Numbered from the stretch's first letter, positions 8,830-17,047 are shown. The stretch: 25,433 nucleotides of DNA from Prorocentrum cordatum (GCA_963575745.1 CAUYUJ010000198.1:91501-116933); one strand, 5' to 3'. Notes: a model not told the origin generated them from the sequence alone. Translations and numbers: made by a program.

Positions 8830-9470
8830 GTTTTTAATGGGCGTCTCTGGGCCTGCTTGGTGGTCCTTGTGGGTGTCTTTTTCGAGCCATTCTGATGCTT
8901 TTTGGGGCTGCTCTGGGAGCGTTTTGGGACGTCTCGGGGCCATTTTGGGCCGTCACGGGGCGTCCGTGAGGCCTTGGACCGTCTTGGAGCTCTCGTGGGG
9001 CTGCCTGAGGCTGCCTTGAGGGCCTCTTAAAGCCCCTCGGAGCTCTCTTCAGGCCGTCTTGGGGTTCTGTGAGGCCGCTTCAGGGCTCTCTGGCGTCGTC
9101 TTGGAGCTCTTGTGGGCCGTCTTGGAGCCCTCTTAGGGGCCGCTGGCGTCTTCTTGGGGCGATTTGGGAGGCCTCTTGGCGTGTCCTGGGCCGCTGAGGA
9201 GCACACAAGGCGGGCATGCTGAAAATATACGTTTTCCTATAAGAATTTGACGATTTGTGCCTCTTTGGCGTGCGCTCGGGGCCCTCTTGGGGCGTCTTTG
9301 CGGCCTCTTGGATCGTCGTGGAGCCCCCCCGGAAGGCTTCGGGCCCTCGTGGGCCGTCTCGGGACCCACTGAGGCCGTCTTGAAGCGCTCTTAGAAAGTC
9401 TGAGAACCCCTCTGGAGCGCCTCTGGGACCGGCCTGAGCGATTCGGCCCCGTGGTGGCGCCGTAAAGGGG
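8830..9470 (+). repeat. Minisatellite block, G/T-rich on plus
   Basis: Units such as GGGCCGTCTTGGAGC and GGGGCCATTTTGG continue to about 9470, interrupted by the box at 9216-9240. A PPR remnant follows immediately on the minus strand. Confidence 0.8.
9216..9240 (-). repeat. Conserved AAAAC...GCAT box (copy 3)
   Basis: On the minus strand it reads GGAAAACGTATATTTTCAGC, then AT. The sequence after it, GCATGCCCGCCTTGTGTG, matches the sequence after the box at 10917-10938 (GCATGCCTACTCGCCTTTTG). The module therefore extends beyond the box. Confidence 0.6.
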
Positions 9471-9484
9471 CGACTTTGTCCACT

Positions 9485-9620
9485 TGAGGCCCTGGGCTTC
9501 TCGCACGCGCTTCCACCGGCCATGTAGGAGAGACTAGTTTGCTCGGGCTAGCAGTCGAGCGCGCAACAGAGAATAGTGACAACTGGCGGTCGCATAGACT
9601 CCAGGAATCTGCACTGATCG
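9485..9620 (-). pseudogene. PPR-like remnant
   Basis: The minus strand contains SYMAGGSACEKPRA, a damaged form of SYNAGISACEKGEQ, preceded by CRFLESMR, which is comparable to DFLDVVHG upstream of the other copies. Frames are broken. It abuts the right edge of a minisatellite block, as do the copies at 8290 and 15610. Confidence 0.5.
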
Positions 9621-9689
9621 CGCTGGTCCCATACGACTCGGGGCACAGACTGCGGAGAATCGAAATTAATCCTTTGGCGCTCTCGGGGC

Positions 9690-9975
9690 AAGCTTGTGTC
9701 CTGCTCGTGGTCTGAGTGTGGCCCTCTTGAGCTTTCTTGGGGCCCTGGTGGGCCTTCTTGGTGCTACCTGGGCGTTTCTTAAAGTTTCAGAGTGGCAATG
9801 TTTGGGGCGTGAGGGCAGGTTGGGGAGCTCTTGGGAGGCCATGATGGGGCGGTCTCGGGCCATCGTGGAGACAGCTCTGGGCTGGCTTGGAGGCCAGACA
9901 ATGGAGTCCCAGGACATCTTGGGAGCGTATGAAGCCCTCTTGAAGCCTCTTGGAGCCTCCCTGGCGCTGTCACAA
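9690..9975 (+). repeat. Minisatellite block, diverged
   Basis: Loosely spaced units such as GGGGCCCTGGTGGGCC and GGCCATCGTGG continue the G/T-rich family. The 126-codon open frame across it has no recognisable domain. Confidence 0.6.
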
Positions 9976-10099
9976 ACATGGGGACCCCATCTGAAAACAC
10001 TCTTGCGAGCGAAGACTAATATAGCTAGATGCACTGAGCACAACGTCTTCGCCAGCATGGATCGCAGACAGTGAAGTAGTCCACTGTACATGTGTATTG

Positions 10100-10499
10100 T
10101 CTGTGGTGTAATATGTGTGGTGTAAACTATGCGATGCAAGCTATGTGTTGCTAGCTACGTGGTGTGAGACATGCGGTGAACGCTGTGGTGAAGCTAGGGC
10201 TTGCTGTGTGTGTATGTGTATAATATTATGTGTCGCCAGCCCTAGGGTGCAGGCTGCGAGGTGCAAGCCATGTGGTGTGTGCTAGATGGTGTAAGATATG
10301 CGGTGCCATACGTGTAGTGCAAGCTCTGTGGTGTAAGCTGTGGCGGCATGAGCTATGCGGTGTAAGATATGCTGCGGAAGCTTTGTGGCGAAAGCTATGT
10401 GGTGCAAACCAGGTGTTGCAATCCAGGCGGTGCAAGTTTTGTCGTGCAAGCTACAGGGTGCAAGCTATGCAGTGCAAGCTAGGTAGTGGCTACGTGATG
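10100..10499 (+). repeat. 14 bp tandem repeat array (about 25 degenerate units)
   Basis: Successive 14-base units with consensus near CAAGCTATGTGGTG can be phased across nearly the whole interval, with occasional 12- or 17-base units. The same family recurs at 14460-14552 (same orientation) and 18747-19000 (opposite orientation). Fourteen is not a multiple of three, so the open frames here are not coding. Confidence 0.88.
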
Positions 10500-10590
10500 C
10501 AACCCATACACATGTATGTGCATATGTGCATATACGCATGTATATACATATATAACATATGCACTATAAGTACATACATACATATAGGAT
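10500..10590. repeat. CATA/TATG-rich microsatellite
   Basis: Alternating ACATGTATGTGCATATG-like sequence, strongly purine-pyrimidine alternating, directly follows the 14 bp array. A TA tract likewise follows the 14 bp array near 19000. Confidence 0.85.
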
Positions 10591-10739
10591 TTCTAGAAAA
10601 ACGCACGCGCTTCGCGCGCTCACGTTCTAGCCAGGCAGCCAGGCCGGAGATGCTAACTCTTGAAAGGGTTGTCGTTGGGCGATATTGGACATTTCTAAAG
10701 CCGTCCGAAGGATGTGCCAAACAGGTGGCAGGTCCCACG

Positions 10740-11380
10740 ACCTCAGGCCAAGAACGCTCCAAGACGGCCCAAGATTGCTTCAAGATGGCACGACCGGTTC
10801 GCAAGACTTCCCAAGAGCGCTTCAAGACAGCCCAATGTCGCCTCAAGACGGCCCAGAAGATCTCAAAGGGGGCCCTCGAGAGGGCCTCCAGAAAGAATTG
10901 TTCACACATCCTTTTTGGAGAACGTGCGTTTGTAGCATGCCTACTCGCCTTTTGTCTCCAAGAAGGCCGCGAGGCAGTAAGAACATCCGACGATGGGCCA
11001 GGAGGCTCCCAAGCGCGATAAGCCCCTAAGAGGCCCCTAGGAATCCCCAAGAAGGCCCAAAACGCCTCCAAAGGAGCCCCCCAAGAGGCCTGCAGAGGCC
11101 CCAAGATACTCCCAAGCGGCCCCCAAGAGGCCCCCAAGAAGCCTCCACGAAATCCCAAGGTGCCGCAAGAAATGTCCAAGAAGCTCTGGGTCCCAGGACA
11201 CTTCCAAGAGGTCCGAAGAGGCTCCAAGAGGCCCCCCCAAAGGCCACCAAGAGGCCCCAAGGAGGCTCAAAATGCGTCCTGGAGACTCCCGAGAGGCCTC
11301 CCAAGAGACCCATCGAAGACTCCTAAAGAAGCCTCTTATCCAAGACCCTGTTTGGCCCCAGGGACGCCCCAATAACCCAT
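10740..11380 (-). repeat. Minisatellite block, reversed orientation (C/A-rich on plus)
   Basis: Units such as CCAAGACGGCCC and CCCCAAGAGGCCCC run through the whole stretch in the orientation opposite to 7085-9975. It contains the box at 10917-10938 and ends at the CCT microsatellite. Confidence 0.85.
10917..10938 (+). repeat. Conserved AAAAC...GCAT box (copy 4)
   Basis: Reads GGAGAACGTGCGTTTGTAGC then AT. It agrees with copies 1-3 in orientation relative to the array and in the CGCCTT-containing sequence that follows. Confidence 0.55.
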
Positions 11381-11390
11381 CGAGAGGCTT

Positions 11391-11436
11391 CCTCCTCCTC
11401 CTCCTCCTCCTCCTCCTCCTCCTCCTCCTCCTCCTC
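11391..11436. repeat. CCT microsatellite
   Basis: About 46 bases of almost perfect CTC triplets, followed by a pyrimidine-rich tail to about 11510. Confidence 0.97.
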
Positions 11437-11667
11437 TTCTTACATCTATTACTCCTCATCGTCTCCCTCTCCTCATCATCCTCTCCTCCTTCTCATTTCT
11501 CTTCTCCTCCGCCCGCCAAGTGACGGAACCAACTACCGCCGCCATACAATTTCCCAATCGCCACGAACACACAAAACAGGAGTACAATACTGGCGGACAG
11601 AATGAACGAAGCGATTGAATAATCGTCAGACGCGGCACGACTGCAGGAAAGTCCCGGCGGCGCGCGG

Positions 11668-11905
11668 ACGCTTCAGTGCGGATCGGTGACTCGGGCGGAC
11701 GCGGTGTCACGGTGACGTCGACAACGGCAGAAGCGATGATGGCAGTAGCAATGACGGTTACGATGATGGCGATGAAGACGTCAAGGCCAATGTCGGCGCC
11801 GATGTTGGTCACGCCGGTGACGCTGATGAAGTTCATGTGCCGCTGATGAAAGTCTTAACAAGACTTCGACATGACGTGCGGCCGCCGCGCGCGAGTGGCC
11901 CGCAT
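11668..11905 (+). repeat. Inverted dispersed module with conserved D-rich frame, copy 1
   Basis: This segment is homologous to the reverse complement of 16801-17047. In one plus-strand frame starting at 11711 it reads GDVDNGRSDDGSSNDG and continues acidic for about 57 codons to an MKVLTRLRHD stretch. The minus-strand frame starting at 17000 reads GNVDKGGHNDDSSDAG and reaches TKVLEGIQNA without a single gap between the two. The absence of length differences suggests past coding constraint, though triplet-repeat-like composition could also preserve spacing. The product family is unknown. Confidence 0.55.
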
Positions 11906-12099
11906 GGTATTATGTGGCAGGTAGGGTGCCCCCCCAGCAAGCGTGCCAGGGCGTCCGGATGATTTCGACACGCGCACGCGAGAGGCCCGCGCGTGATTAT
12001 TTGACGAAGATGCCTAACAACCGATCGTTGCCCAAGTGCTCGAAAGAGCGCGCGCGCAGATGGTTGAAATATGAGGATGAAGCACAGTTCTGTTTTAAC

Positions 12100-12200
12100 A
12101 TGTGGTCGGTAACCTCGACTTTGAAATCCGTCCGAAACCTAAGGTTTTGGATAAATAGCGACATGCGCGCGATCACGCGCGCGTGGACTTTGTCCAATTG
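12100..12200 (-). repeat. Diverged copy of the 17.5/17.8 kb repeat family
   Basis: Read on the minus strand, CGCGCGCATGTCGC leads to CAAAACCTTAGGTTTCGGA, then CGGATTTCAAAGTCG. This resembles the 17800-17945 copy, which reads CAAAACCCATCGGTTTCGGA and then AGGATTTCAAAATCG. It lies close to the inverted module at 11668-11905, and the related sequences near 17 kb are likewise neighbours. Confidence 0.5.
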
Positions 12201-12358
12201 GTTTGCAAGTGCTTCTTTTAAAACGTTGTTCTGATTACACCAGAGGAAAATCAGATCAATGAATTTATGCTTTTGTTTCGCAGGTGCTTCGATCGGCCTT
12301 CATCCCGTCCTAGTCTAGTTCGAATGTACGTTATAGTTCAGTCTACTTATTTTATGTT
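12201..12358. other. Unassigned short stretch
   Basis: AT-richer sequence between the module at 12100-12200 and the CT-rich tract. No feature is recognised. Confidence 0.4.
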
Positions 12359-12455
12359 CCTCTCTCTCTCTTTTCTCTGTTTCGTTTTCTCTCTCCTTCT
12401 CTTTCCCTCTCTCTCTCTTTCTGTCTCCCGTGGTGTCCTGTGGCGGGGGGGGGGG
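12359..12455. repeat. CT-rich tract followed by G11
   Basis: Positions 12359-12428 are almost pure CT with TCTCTC runs. A run of 11 G is at 12445-12455. Confidence 0.9.
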
Positions 12456-12499
12456 CTTCCGTGCTATGCTATATGCTATATAATATGTTGTGTCATGCC

Positions 12500-13190
12500 A
12501 GCGATAGTGACATCGCTAGTGCTATCGATAGTGAGGTCCACTGAGTGAGATCGAAAGTGACATCGAGCGTAAGATAGATACTTAGTGAGATCGATATTGA
12601 TGTTGGCAGTGATGTCAATTGAATGAGTTCGATTGCGAGATCGACAATGGGATCGATAGCGAGATCGATAGTGAGACCGATAGTGACATCGATAGGATGA
12701 GATCGATAGTGAGATCGGTCGTGAGCATGGATCGTGTGCTCGATAGTGACATCGATAGTGAGATCGATTGGGTGGCATGGCCAGTGAGATCGATCAAGAG
12801 GTCGGCTGTGGTATCGAAATGGCGATCAATCGTGATTTCCATCGTGAGATCGATTGAGTGACATGGATAGTGAGATCGATGGTGAAATCAAGAGTGGCAT
12901 CGATAAATCGATGGTGAGGTCCATCGTGAGATCGGTAGTGCGATCGATAGTGAGATCGATAGTGATACCAACAATGATACCGATCGTGAGACCGATCGTG
13001 AGAACAATCGTGAGATCGATCGTGAGACCGATAGTGAGATCGACAGTGAGATCGACTGTGAGATCGATAGGGGTACCACTAATGATATCGATCGCGAGAT
13101 CGATCGAGTGACATGAACTGTGCGAGCGATAGTGAGCTTGATAGTGATATCGAATAAATGAGATGGATGGTGAGACCAATCGTGAGATCG
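12500..13190 (+). repeat. 12 bp GATC-rich tandem repeat (more than 50 degenerate units)
   Basis: The stretch phases as 12-base units with consensus TCGATAGTGAGA. Some units are 14 bases long (TCGATTGAGTGACA) and tend to be followed by TGGATAGTGAGA, suggesting a higher-order combination. The palindrome GATC occurs in most units. Twelve is divisible by three, so frames on both strands stay open and translate to four-residue repeats such as SEID. No stop-avoiding selection need be invoked. Confidence 0.93.
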
Positions 13191-13237
13191 ACCAGGAACC
13201 TGGAACCCCGGAAACAGAAACTTGAACCCTGGGAACC

Positions 13238-13335
13238 CCGCCGCCAACCGAAATCGGCTCGGAAGCAGCAACTGGGAACCGGGGACCCCGGTACCAAGAA
13301 CCCGGGAATCCGGCCGCCCACCGAAATCGGCCGGG
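13238..13335 (+). repeat. Duplicated ACCGAAATCGGC segment (about 75 bp period)
   Basis: GCCGCCAACCGAAATCGGCT at 13238 is repeated as GCCGCCCACCGAAATCGGCC at 13312, each preceded by a GAACCCGGGAAC-like stretch. The core CCGAAATCGG is itself palindromic apart from its centre. Confidence 0.7.
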
Positions 13336-13627
13336 CAATCCTCTCAATCTCCGCTAGGACCCCTTCAGTGCAAGCACTGAATTTTGGGAATAAACGACCG
13401 CGCGCGCACAATACCATTTGACAGGGATGAGGGGTGGGGCGATACGGGGCCTGACTCCCTGGGATGGTATAAGTTCTTACGTGGAGCGAACGATGAGGCA
13501 TAACCATGCGTCAATTGCAATGTCCCAGGGGGCGAAGATAACCCAGGGGGTACTAGTAGAAGCGAAAATCTATGTGATACAATCTATGTTGTGCAGTTTA
13601 CGCGGCGACGGCGTGGCAGGACGGCGA

Positions 13628-13740
13628 CGGCGACGACATAGCCGCCAGACCGCCAGACACGCCCAGACGACGGGAGGCGACGAGGTGGCCACGGGGCGGG
13701 GATGGCGACGACAGAGCCGCCGGACCGCCAGAACGCCCAC
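13628..13740 (+). repeat. Two-copy repeat, about 75 bp period
   Basis: GGCGACGACATAGCCGCCAG at 13628 recurs as GGCGACGACAGAGCCGCCGG near 13703, each followed by ACCGCCAGA and CGCCCA. Confidence 0.75.
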
Positions 13741-14099
13741 GCCGTTCGAATAAGAGTGAGGACCCCGTTAGGGCAAGCACTGTTGAGGAATGTATGCATG
13801 TATGGATACATACGCAGCCATCACCACCGCCTCCCGAGGTCCAAGAAAATCGGTAACTCAGGCGGTGGATATGTTTATCCACGTCCGAACTGCAACGAAC
13901 TTCGCGGCAATCCGAAAGGCCAGGTGTGTGTTGCAAAAATCAACACGATAGGCCACCGAAGCCCCTTTGCAACACATTGTATTGTTACCCGTTGCAAGTC
14001 ATCCCCCCTGAACCCCCCCAGGACTCCCGCCAAGGTGCCGACTCACCTCCGTTCACCGCTTCGCACAACGAAAACACACCGAAACCAACGGAACATAAG
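13741..14099. other. Unassigned stretch
   Basis: Ordinary-complexity sequence. The piece GGGCAAGCACTG near 13770 echoes TGCAAGCACTG at 13368. No gene motif is recognised on either strand. Confidence 0.4.
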
Positions 14100-14380
14100 T
14101 GAGTTCGGCCTCTTGAGCTTGCCAGGGGTCCAAGAGGGCCCCAAGACGGCTCAAAATGGCTTCTGGAGAGTCTCCTGGAGCTTTCGTGGGCTGTCTCGAG
14201 CGTCTCGCGTCTGAAGCTCGGTGGCACCGCCAGAAGCCCCTGGAGGCCCGTCCTGGGGGTGGCTCGGGCCTGTCGCGCGCCGCCCAGACAGCTGTGTTTT
14301 GGGCCTTCCCGCGCCATCTCAGGCGGCCCGAAGGCGCGCCAGGGCCCCGTGACACACATTTGTGGTCGCGGGGGCGCGGC
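14100..14380 (+). repeat. Diverged minisatellite block with an orientation switch
   Basis: The first 50 bases carry C/A-type units (CCAAGAGGGCCCCAAGACGG). From about 14160 the units are G/T-type (GGGCTGTCTCGAGCG). A change of orientation inside such a short block suggests an inversion or fusion junction near 14155. Confidence 0.5.
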
Positions 14381-14459
14381 CCCCGGCCCCCCAAGGCACG
14401 GTGAGCCGTCATGTGCACTCACACGCATACGTCGTGCCAATCTTTCAATATATGGTGAA

Positions 14460-14552
14460 ATCTGTGTGTGGTGCAGGCTCTGTGGTGCAAGCAAGGTGTT
14501 GCGATGTGCGGTGCAAGTGTTCATGCAGCCCAGAAGGTGCAAGCGGTGCGAC
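14460..14552 (+). repeat. 14 bp repeat family, second locus
   Basis: Units such as CAGGCTCTGTGGTG and CAAGCAAGGTGTTG match the array at 10100-10499 in sequence, phase and orientation. Only about six units are present. Confidence 0.75.
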
Positions 14553-14570
14553 CTCCCACAGGGGCGCCCT

Positions 14571-14601
14571 CGGGCGGACACCAGGCGAAACCCTGGCAGA
14601 C
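14571..14601 (+). repeat. 31 bp direct repeat, left copy
   Basis: Matches 14813-14843 at 28 of 31 positions by eye; both contain CACCAGGCGAAAC. The pair brackets the AT-rich fold-back island. The CCAGG...CCTGG arms within this copy could form a small hairpin. Confidence 0.75.
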
Positions 14602-14602
14602 A

Positions 14603-14770
14603 TACACCCTGCGAAATGCTTAAGAAATCATGGGTTAAGAAATTCATAGTCTCAGAACTTGAATAAAAACCCAGAACTTCTATCAAAATCTTGGGATTTA
14701 CATTCAAAAGTTAAGAATAATCGAGACTCTGGCCGAAACTTTAGGTTTTCTTAAGCATCGCCTAAGGTGT
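14603..14770. mobile_element. AT-rich fold-back island (possible MITE)
   Basis: Twelve-base inverted repeats, ATGCTTAAGAAA at 14616-14627 and its complement at 14747-14758, extend imperfectly to about 25 bases (20 of 25 match), reaching TACACC and GGTGTA at the ends. The interior is markedly AT-rich against a GC-rich background, with duplicated CAGAACTT. The flanking 31 bp direct repeats are too long for a normal target-site duplication. It could be a miniature inverted-repeat element or an RNA-structured relic. Confidence 0.5.
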
Positions 14771-14812
14771 ACCCACGGCAGGGTGCGCCCCCGATGTGCC
14801 CACGGGCGGGCA

Positions 14813-14843
14813 CGGGCGGGCACCAGGCGAAACACTGGCGGAC
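14813..14843 (+). repeat. 31 bp direct repeat, right copy
   Basis: Partner of 14571-14601, spaced 242 bases apart. Confidence 0.75.
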
Positions 14844-14908
14844 CCACACGGCGCACGGCGCACCCACCAGACTCCAACGACCAGCCACCAACCATTCACC
14901 AAGTTCAA

Positions 14909-15106
14909 GGGAGCGTAAGACCCGGGTACGGGGGACTCGGAAATCCCCGACGAGGTCGTCAAAAAAATGACGAGGCCGAGCCTGCATTTTGACGAGGCCT
15001 CCCGCTGCAGACATCCCACGAAACTCCTCCTCGTCAAAATCCGAGGCGCGGTCGTCAAAAAACGATGGCGAACTCGAGTCCCGGCAAACCCGGGTCTTAC
15101 GCTCCC
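14909..15106. mobile_element. 198 bp inverted-repeat element (MITE-like)
   Basis: The ends are perfect 19 bp inverted repeats: GGGAGCGTAAGACCCGGGT at 14909-14927 and its exact complement at 15088-15106. They continue imperfectly through a shared GGGACTCG. Inside is a second inverted pair, ATTTTGACGAGG at 14986-14997 and its complement at 15029-15040, so the whole can fold into a two-level hairpin. GTCGTCAAAAAA occurs twice in direct orientation within it. No transposase fits in 198 bp. I see no clear target-site duplication (left flank ends TTCAA, right flank starts CCAGG). Confidence 0.78.
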
Positions 15107-15149
15107 CCAGGGGGACCACCCAGCGAGCGGGACGCCCACGAGGCGTCCA

Positions 15150-15332
15150 GGACTGGCCACCAAGCGGGCAGCAGGCGGAACCTCGGCGGTCGAGTTCGAT
15201 CCCTTGGGTAACTCAAGTGATGAGGACCTCCAAAGGCAAGCATTACGTGGGGAACACACAAACAAAACATTGCCACAACAACGTGGGTCTAAAACATTCG
15301 CCCTTTCGCCAGAGGCCCAACGCCCCAAGTAG
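15150..15332 (+). other. Possible coding exon, unidentified
   Basis: A plus-strand open stretch to a stop at 15330-15332 has mixed, charged composition (VEFDPLGNSSDEDLQRQAL). It is not made of any repeat family in this window and follows directly after the inverted-repeat element. No domain is recognised and no start or splice site can be assigned. It could be a real 3' exon or chance. Confidence 0.15.
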
Positions 15333-15339
15333 CTTTCAA

Positions 15340-15560
15340 GATTTGGGGCTTCCTGGAGGACCTCCGGGGCTCCTCTTGGGGCCCTGTGGGACTTTCTATG
15401 GAGGCCAGCTTGAAACCCCTTCGGCGACTTGGGGCACTCTTGGAAGCCTGCTGGGCCATCTTGGAGCCCCTTCGCGGAGCACTTGGACCGTCCGAAGGCG
15501 CTCCTACGGGTCTCTCTGGGGTCTCGTGGGGGATCCCAGGCGCTTCTGCGACCGGCTGTG
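15340..15560 (+). repeat. Minisatellite block, diverged
   Basis: Units such as GGGGCCCTGTGGGACT and TTGGACCGTCCGAAGG belong to the G/T-rich family. As at 7085-8285 and 8830-9470, a minus-strand PPR segment lies just to its right. Confidence 0.6.
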
Positions 15561-15609
15561 GACCCCTCGGAGCTGGAGGTACCCGTCGTCAGTCGTCAAC
15601 CCCGCGAGC

Positions 15610-16085
15610 GCTTCAGCTGGTATTTTGGAGGAGATGCCGTCGGGCTCCAGCTTCGCCTCCAACATTTCGCGAAGCAGCCCCAGCGCCCGCTGCCACTGCT
15701 CGCCCTTTCCGCACGCGCTAATCCCGGCGTTGTAGCTGATGGCTAGGGCTGACCCGTGGCCTACCAGCCACGAAACGAGTCCGAGATGGCACATTGGACC
15801 AGGGCACAGGTTTTGCCAAAAGGCTTTCGTGATAGCGTTGGGCCCGAACTTCACCTCTTCTTTTGATGCCTGCAGCTGCAGGCTGCTGCTGCCTGCGGCA
15901 AGTTGCTGTTGCTGCCCACTTTTGCTGTGCTGCCGATGCTCGCCATTGCTCGGACGTCCATTCCCCGTACATGTTTCGATGTTGCTCGTGTGTGTTTTGT
16001 GCCAAGATGCCCTGAGAGGCTCCTCGATGGTCTTCGCCGAAAAGAAATGCACACGTCCGAACGATGCCAAGTTGTTCGCTGCTGC
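15610..16085 (-). pseudogene. PPR-containing gene fragment with upstream conserved block
   Basis: One minus-strand frame stays open through this interval and beyond (to about 16530, but with no ATG at that end). It contains FGRVHFFSAKTIEEPL (about 16071-16020), then a glutamine/alanine-rich linker encoded by CTG-type DNA, then GHGSALAISYNAGISACGKG from about 15765. GEQWQRALGLLREMLEAKLEP follows, to about 15640: a single canonical PPR unit. After it the frame runs into minisatellite. The 5' block has a second copy at 6282-6410, where the PPR part is nearly lost. A PPR protein normally has many repeats, so this is a fragment; it may be an exon of a spliced gene. Confidence 0.55.
15939..16071 (-). 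repeat. Dispersed gene-like module, copy 2
   Basis: Matches 6282-6410 with a few small length differences; both start CTCGCCAT and end CGATGCCAAG on the plus strand. The purine-rich GAGCGAGAAGGGA stretches at 6161-6197 and 16384-16417 are also shared but lie on different sides of the module, so the pieces have been rearranged. Confidence 0.7.
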
Positions 16086-16105
16086 TGCTTGAAGCTGCAG
16101 GGTGC

Positions 16106-16429
16106 CGTTTCTAGGTGCCCCTCTTAGATGGCGCAGCCGCCTGCAGCTCGTGGAATGTAGCGACGAGCGGAGGCAAGGAACGAGGAGGCAGGGTCGAGGC
16201 AGGGCTCGAGCTATGCAGTCCTTTTCGTTTTCGTTGTGGTTTCGTTTTGTCTTCGTTTTCCTTCGTTCTGTCTGCGTCCGACCTTGGCAACGCAACACTT
16301 TCAAAACGAAGACGGTTGATGATATTGCCCAAACACCGTTTAGCTCGAGCCCTGGGTCGAGGGGGGAGGGTGGGGACCGTGAGGAGCGATGAGCGAGAAG
16401 CACGGAGCGAGAAGGGAGGAACACCAGCC

Positions 16430-16432
<3 letters not shown>
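16106..16432. other. Unassigned stretch with TTTTCG-rich part
   Basis: Positions 16210-16275 are rich in CGTTTTCGTT-type sequence. The right part is purine-rich and shares GAGCGAGAAGGGA with about 6185. No gene is recognised apart from the open minus-strand frame mentioned for the PPR fragment. Confidence 0.4.

Positions 16433-16464
<32 letters not shown>
16433..16464. repeat. (GA)16 microsatellite
   Basis: Thirty-two bases of perfect GA dinucleotides, followed by a short A-run. Confidence 0.97.
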
Positions 16465-16468
<4 letters not shown>

Positions 16469-16800
16469 AACAAAACAACGCAGAACGAAAACATTGTGTT
16501 GGGGCGGGTGCCTTTCCGGGCCCGCGGGCCACTAGCGGTCGCTGCGCCCGCCTCGTGTGGCGGGGTGTGCCGCTTGTGCGAGCATGGGTGGGGAGACTGC
16601 CTTCCCCCCTGGCGCGGTCTGCAAGGACCTCGACGGGAAGCTAGAGACAGGAGGTGGCGAGAAAGGGCGAAGCTCGCCCCTGCTGCGACGGCTGCGCACA
16701 CGCTCTGGCGTGCGTGCTACGGCGACCAGACCGTGGCGGCGCCACCTTGGGGCATCCGCTCTTGCGCGCGTGCTGGGGTGGCACGATCCGTCTCAACTAA
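16465..16800. other. Unassigned GC-rich stretch
   Basis: Ordinary-complexity GC-rich sequence with open frames on both strands but no recognisable motif. Confidence 0.4.
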
Positions 16801-17047
16801 CACCATGCGATCCACTCTGGCGCGTCTGCCGCGCGCGCATTTTGAATTCCTTCCAAAACCTTCGTCGCCGATGCGAAGACGCCGTCATCGTCGTCGGCGT
16901 GATCAGCATCGGCGCCGTCACTGGCTGCCCCGTCGTCGCTGTCAACATCGCCGCCAGCATCGCTACTATCATCATTGTGTCCACCCTTGTCGACATTTCC
17001 ATGATACCGCGCCCGCCCAAGTCGCCGAGCCGTCGGCTCGCACTGAA
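16801..17047 (-). repeat. Inverted dispersed module with conserved D-rich frame, copy 2
   Basis: Reverse-complement partner of 11668-11905. The plus strand shares ACCATGCG at the left end with the minus strand of the other copy, and CTTCAGTGCG (minus strand) at the other end. The minus-strand acidic frame from 17000 to 16830 aligns with 11711-11881 with no gaps. In this frame it ends with TAG soon after the GVFASATKVLEGIQNARA stretch. Confidence 0.55.

Noticed and set aside
10230-11021. 263-codon plus-strand open frame
   Set aside because: It begins in the 14 bp array, crosses a microsatellite and ends in minisatellite. Nothing in it resembles a protein family.
12500-13190. SEID-type repeat protein on plus and SLSI-type on minus
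   Set aside because: A 12 bp unit keeps all frames open. Variation between units hits every codon position, with no sign of protein-level conservation.
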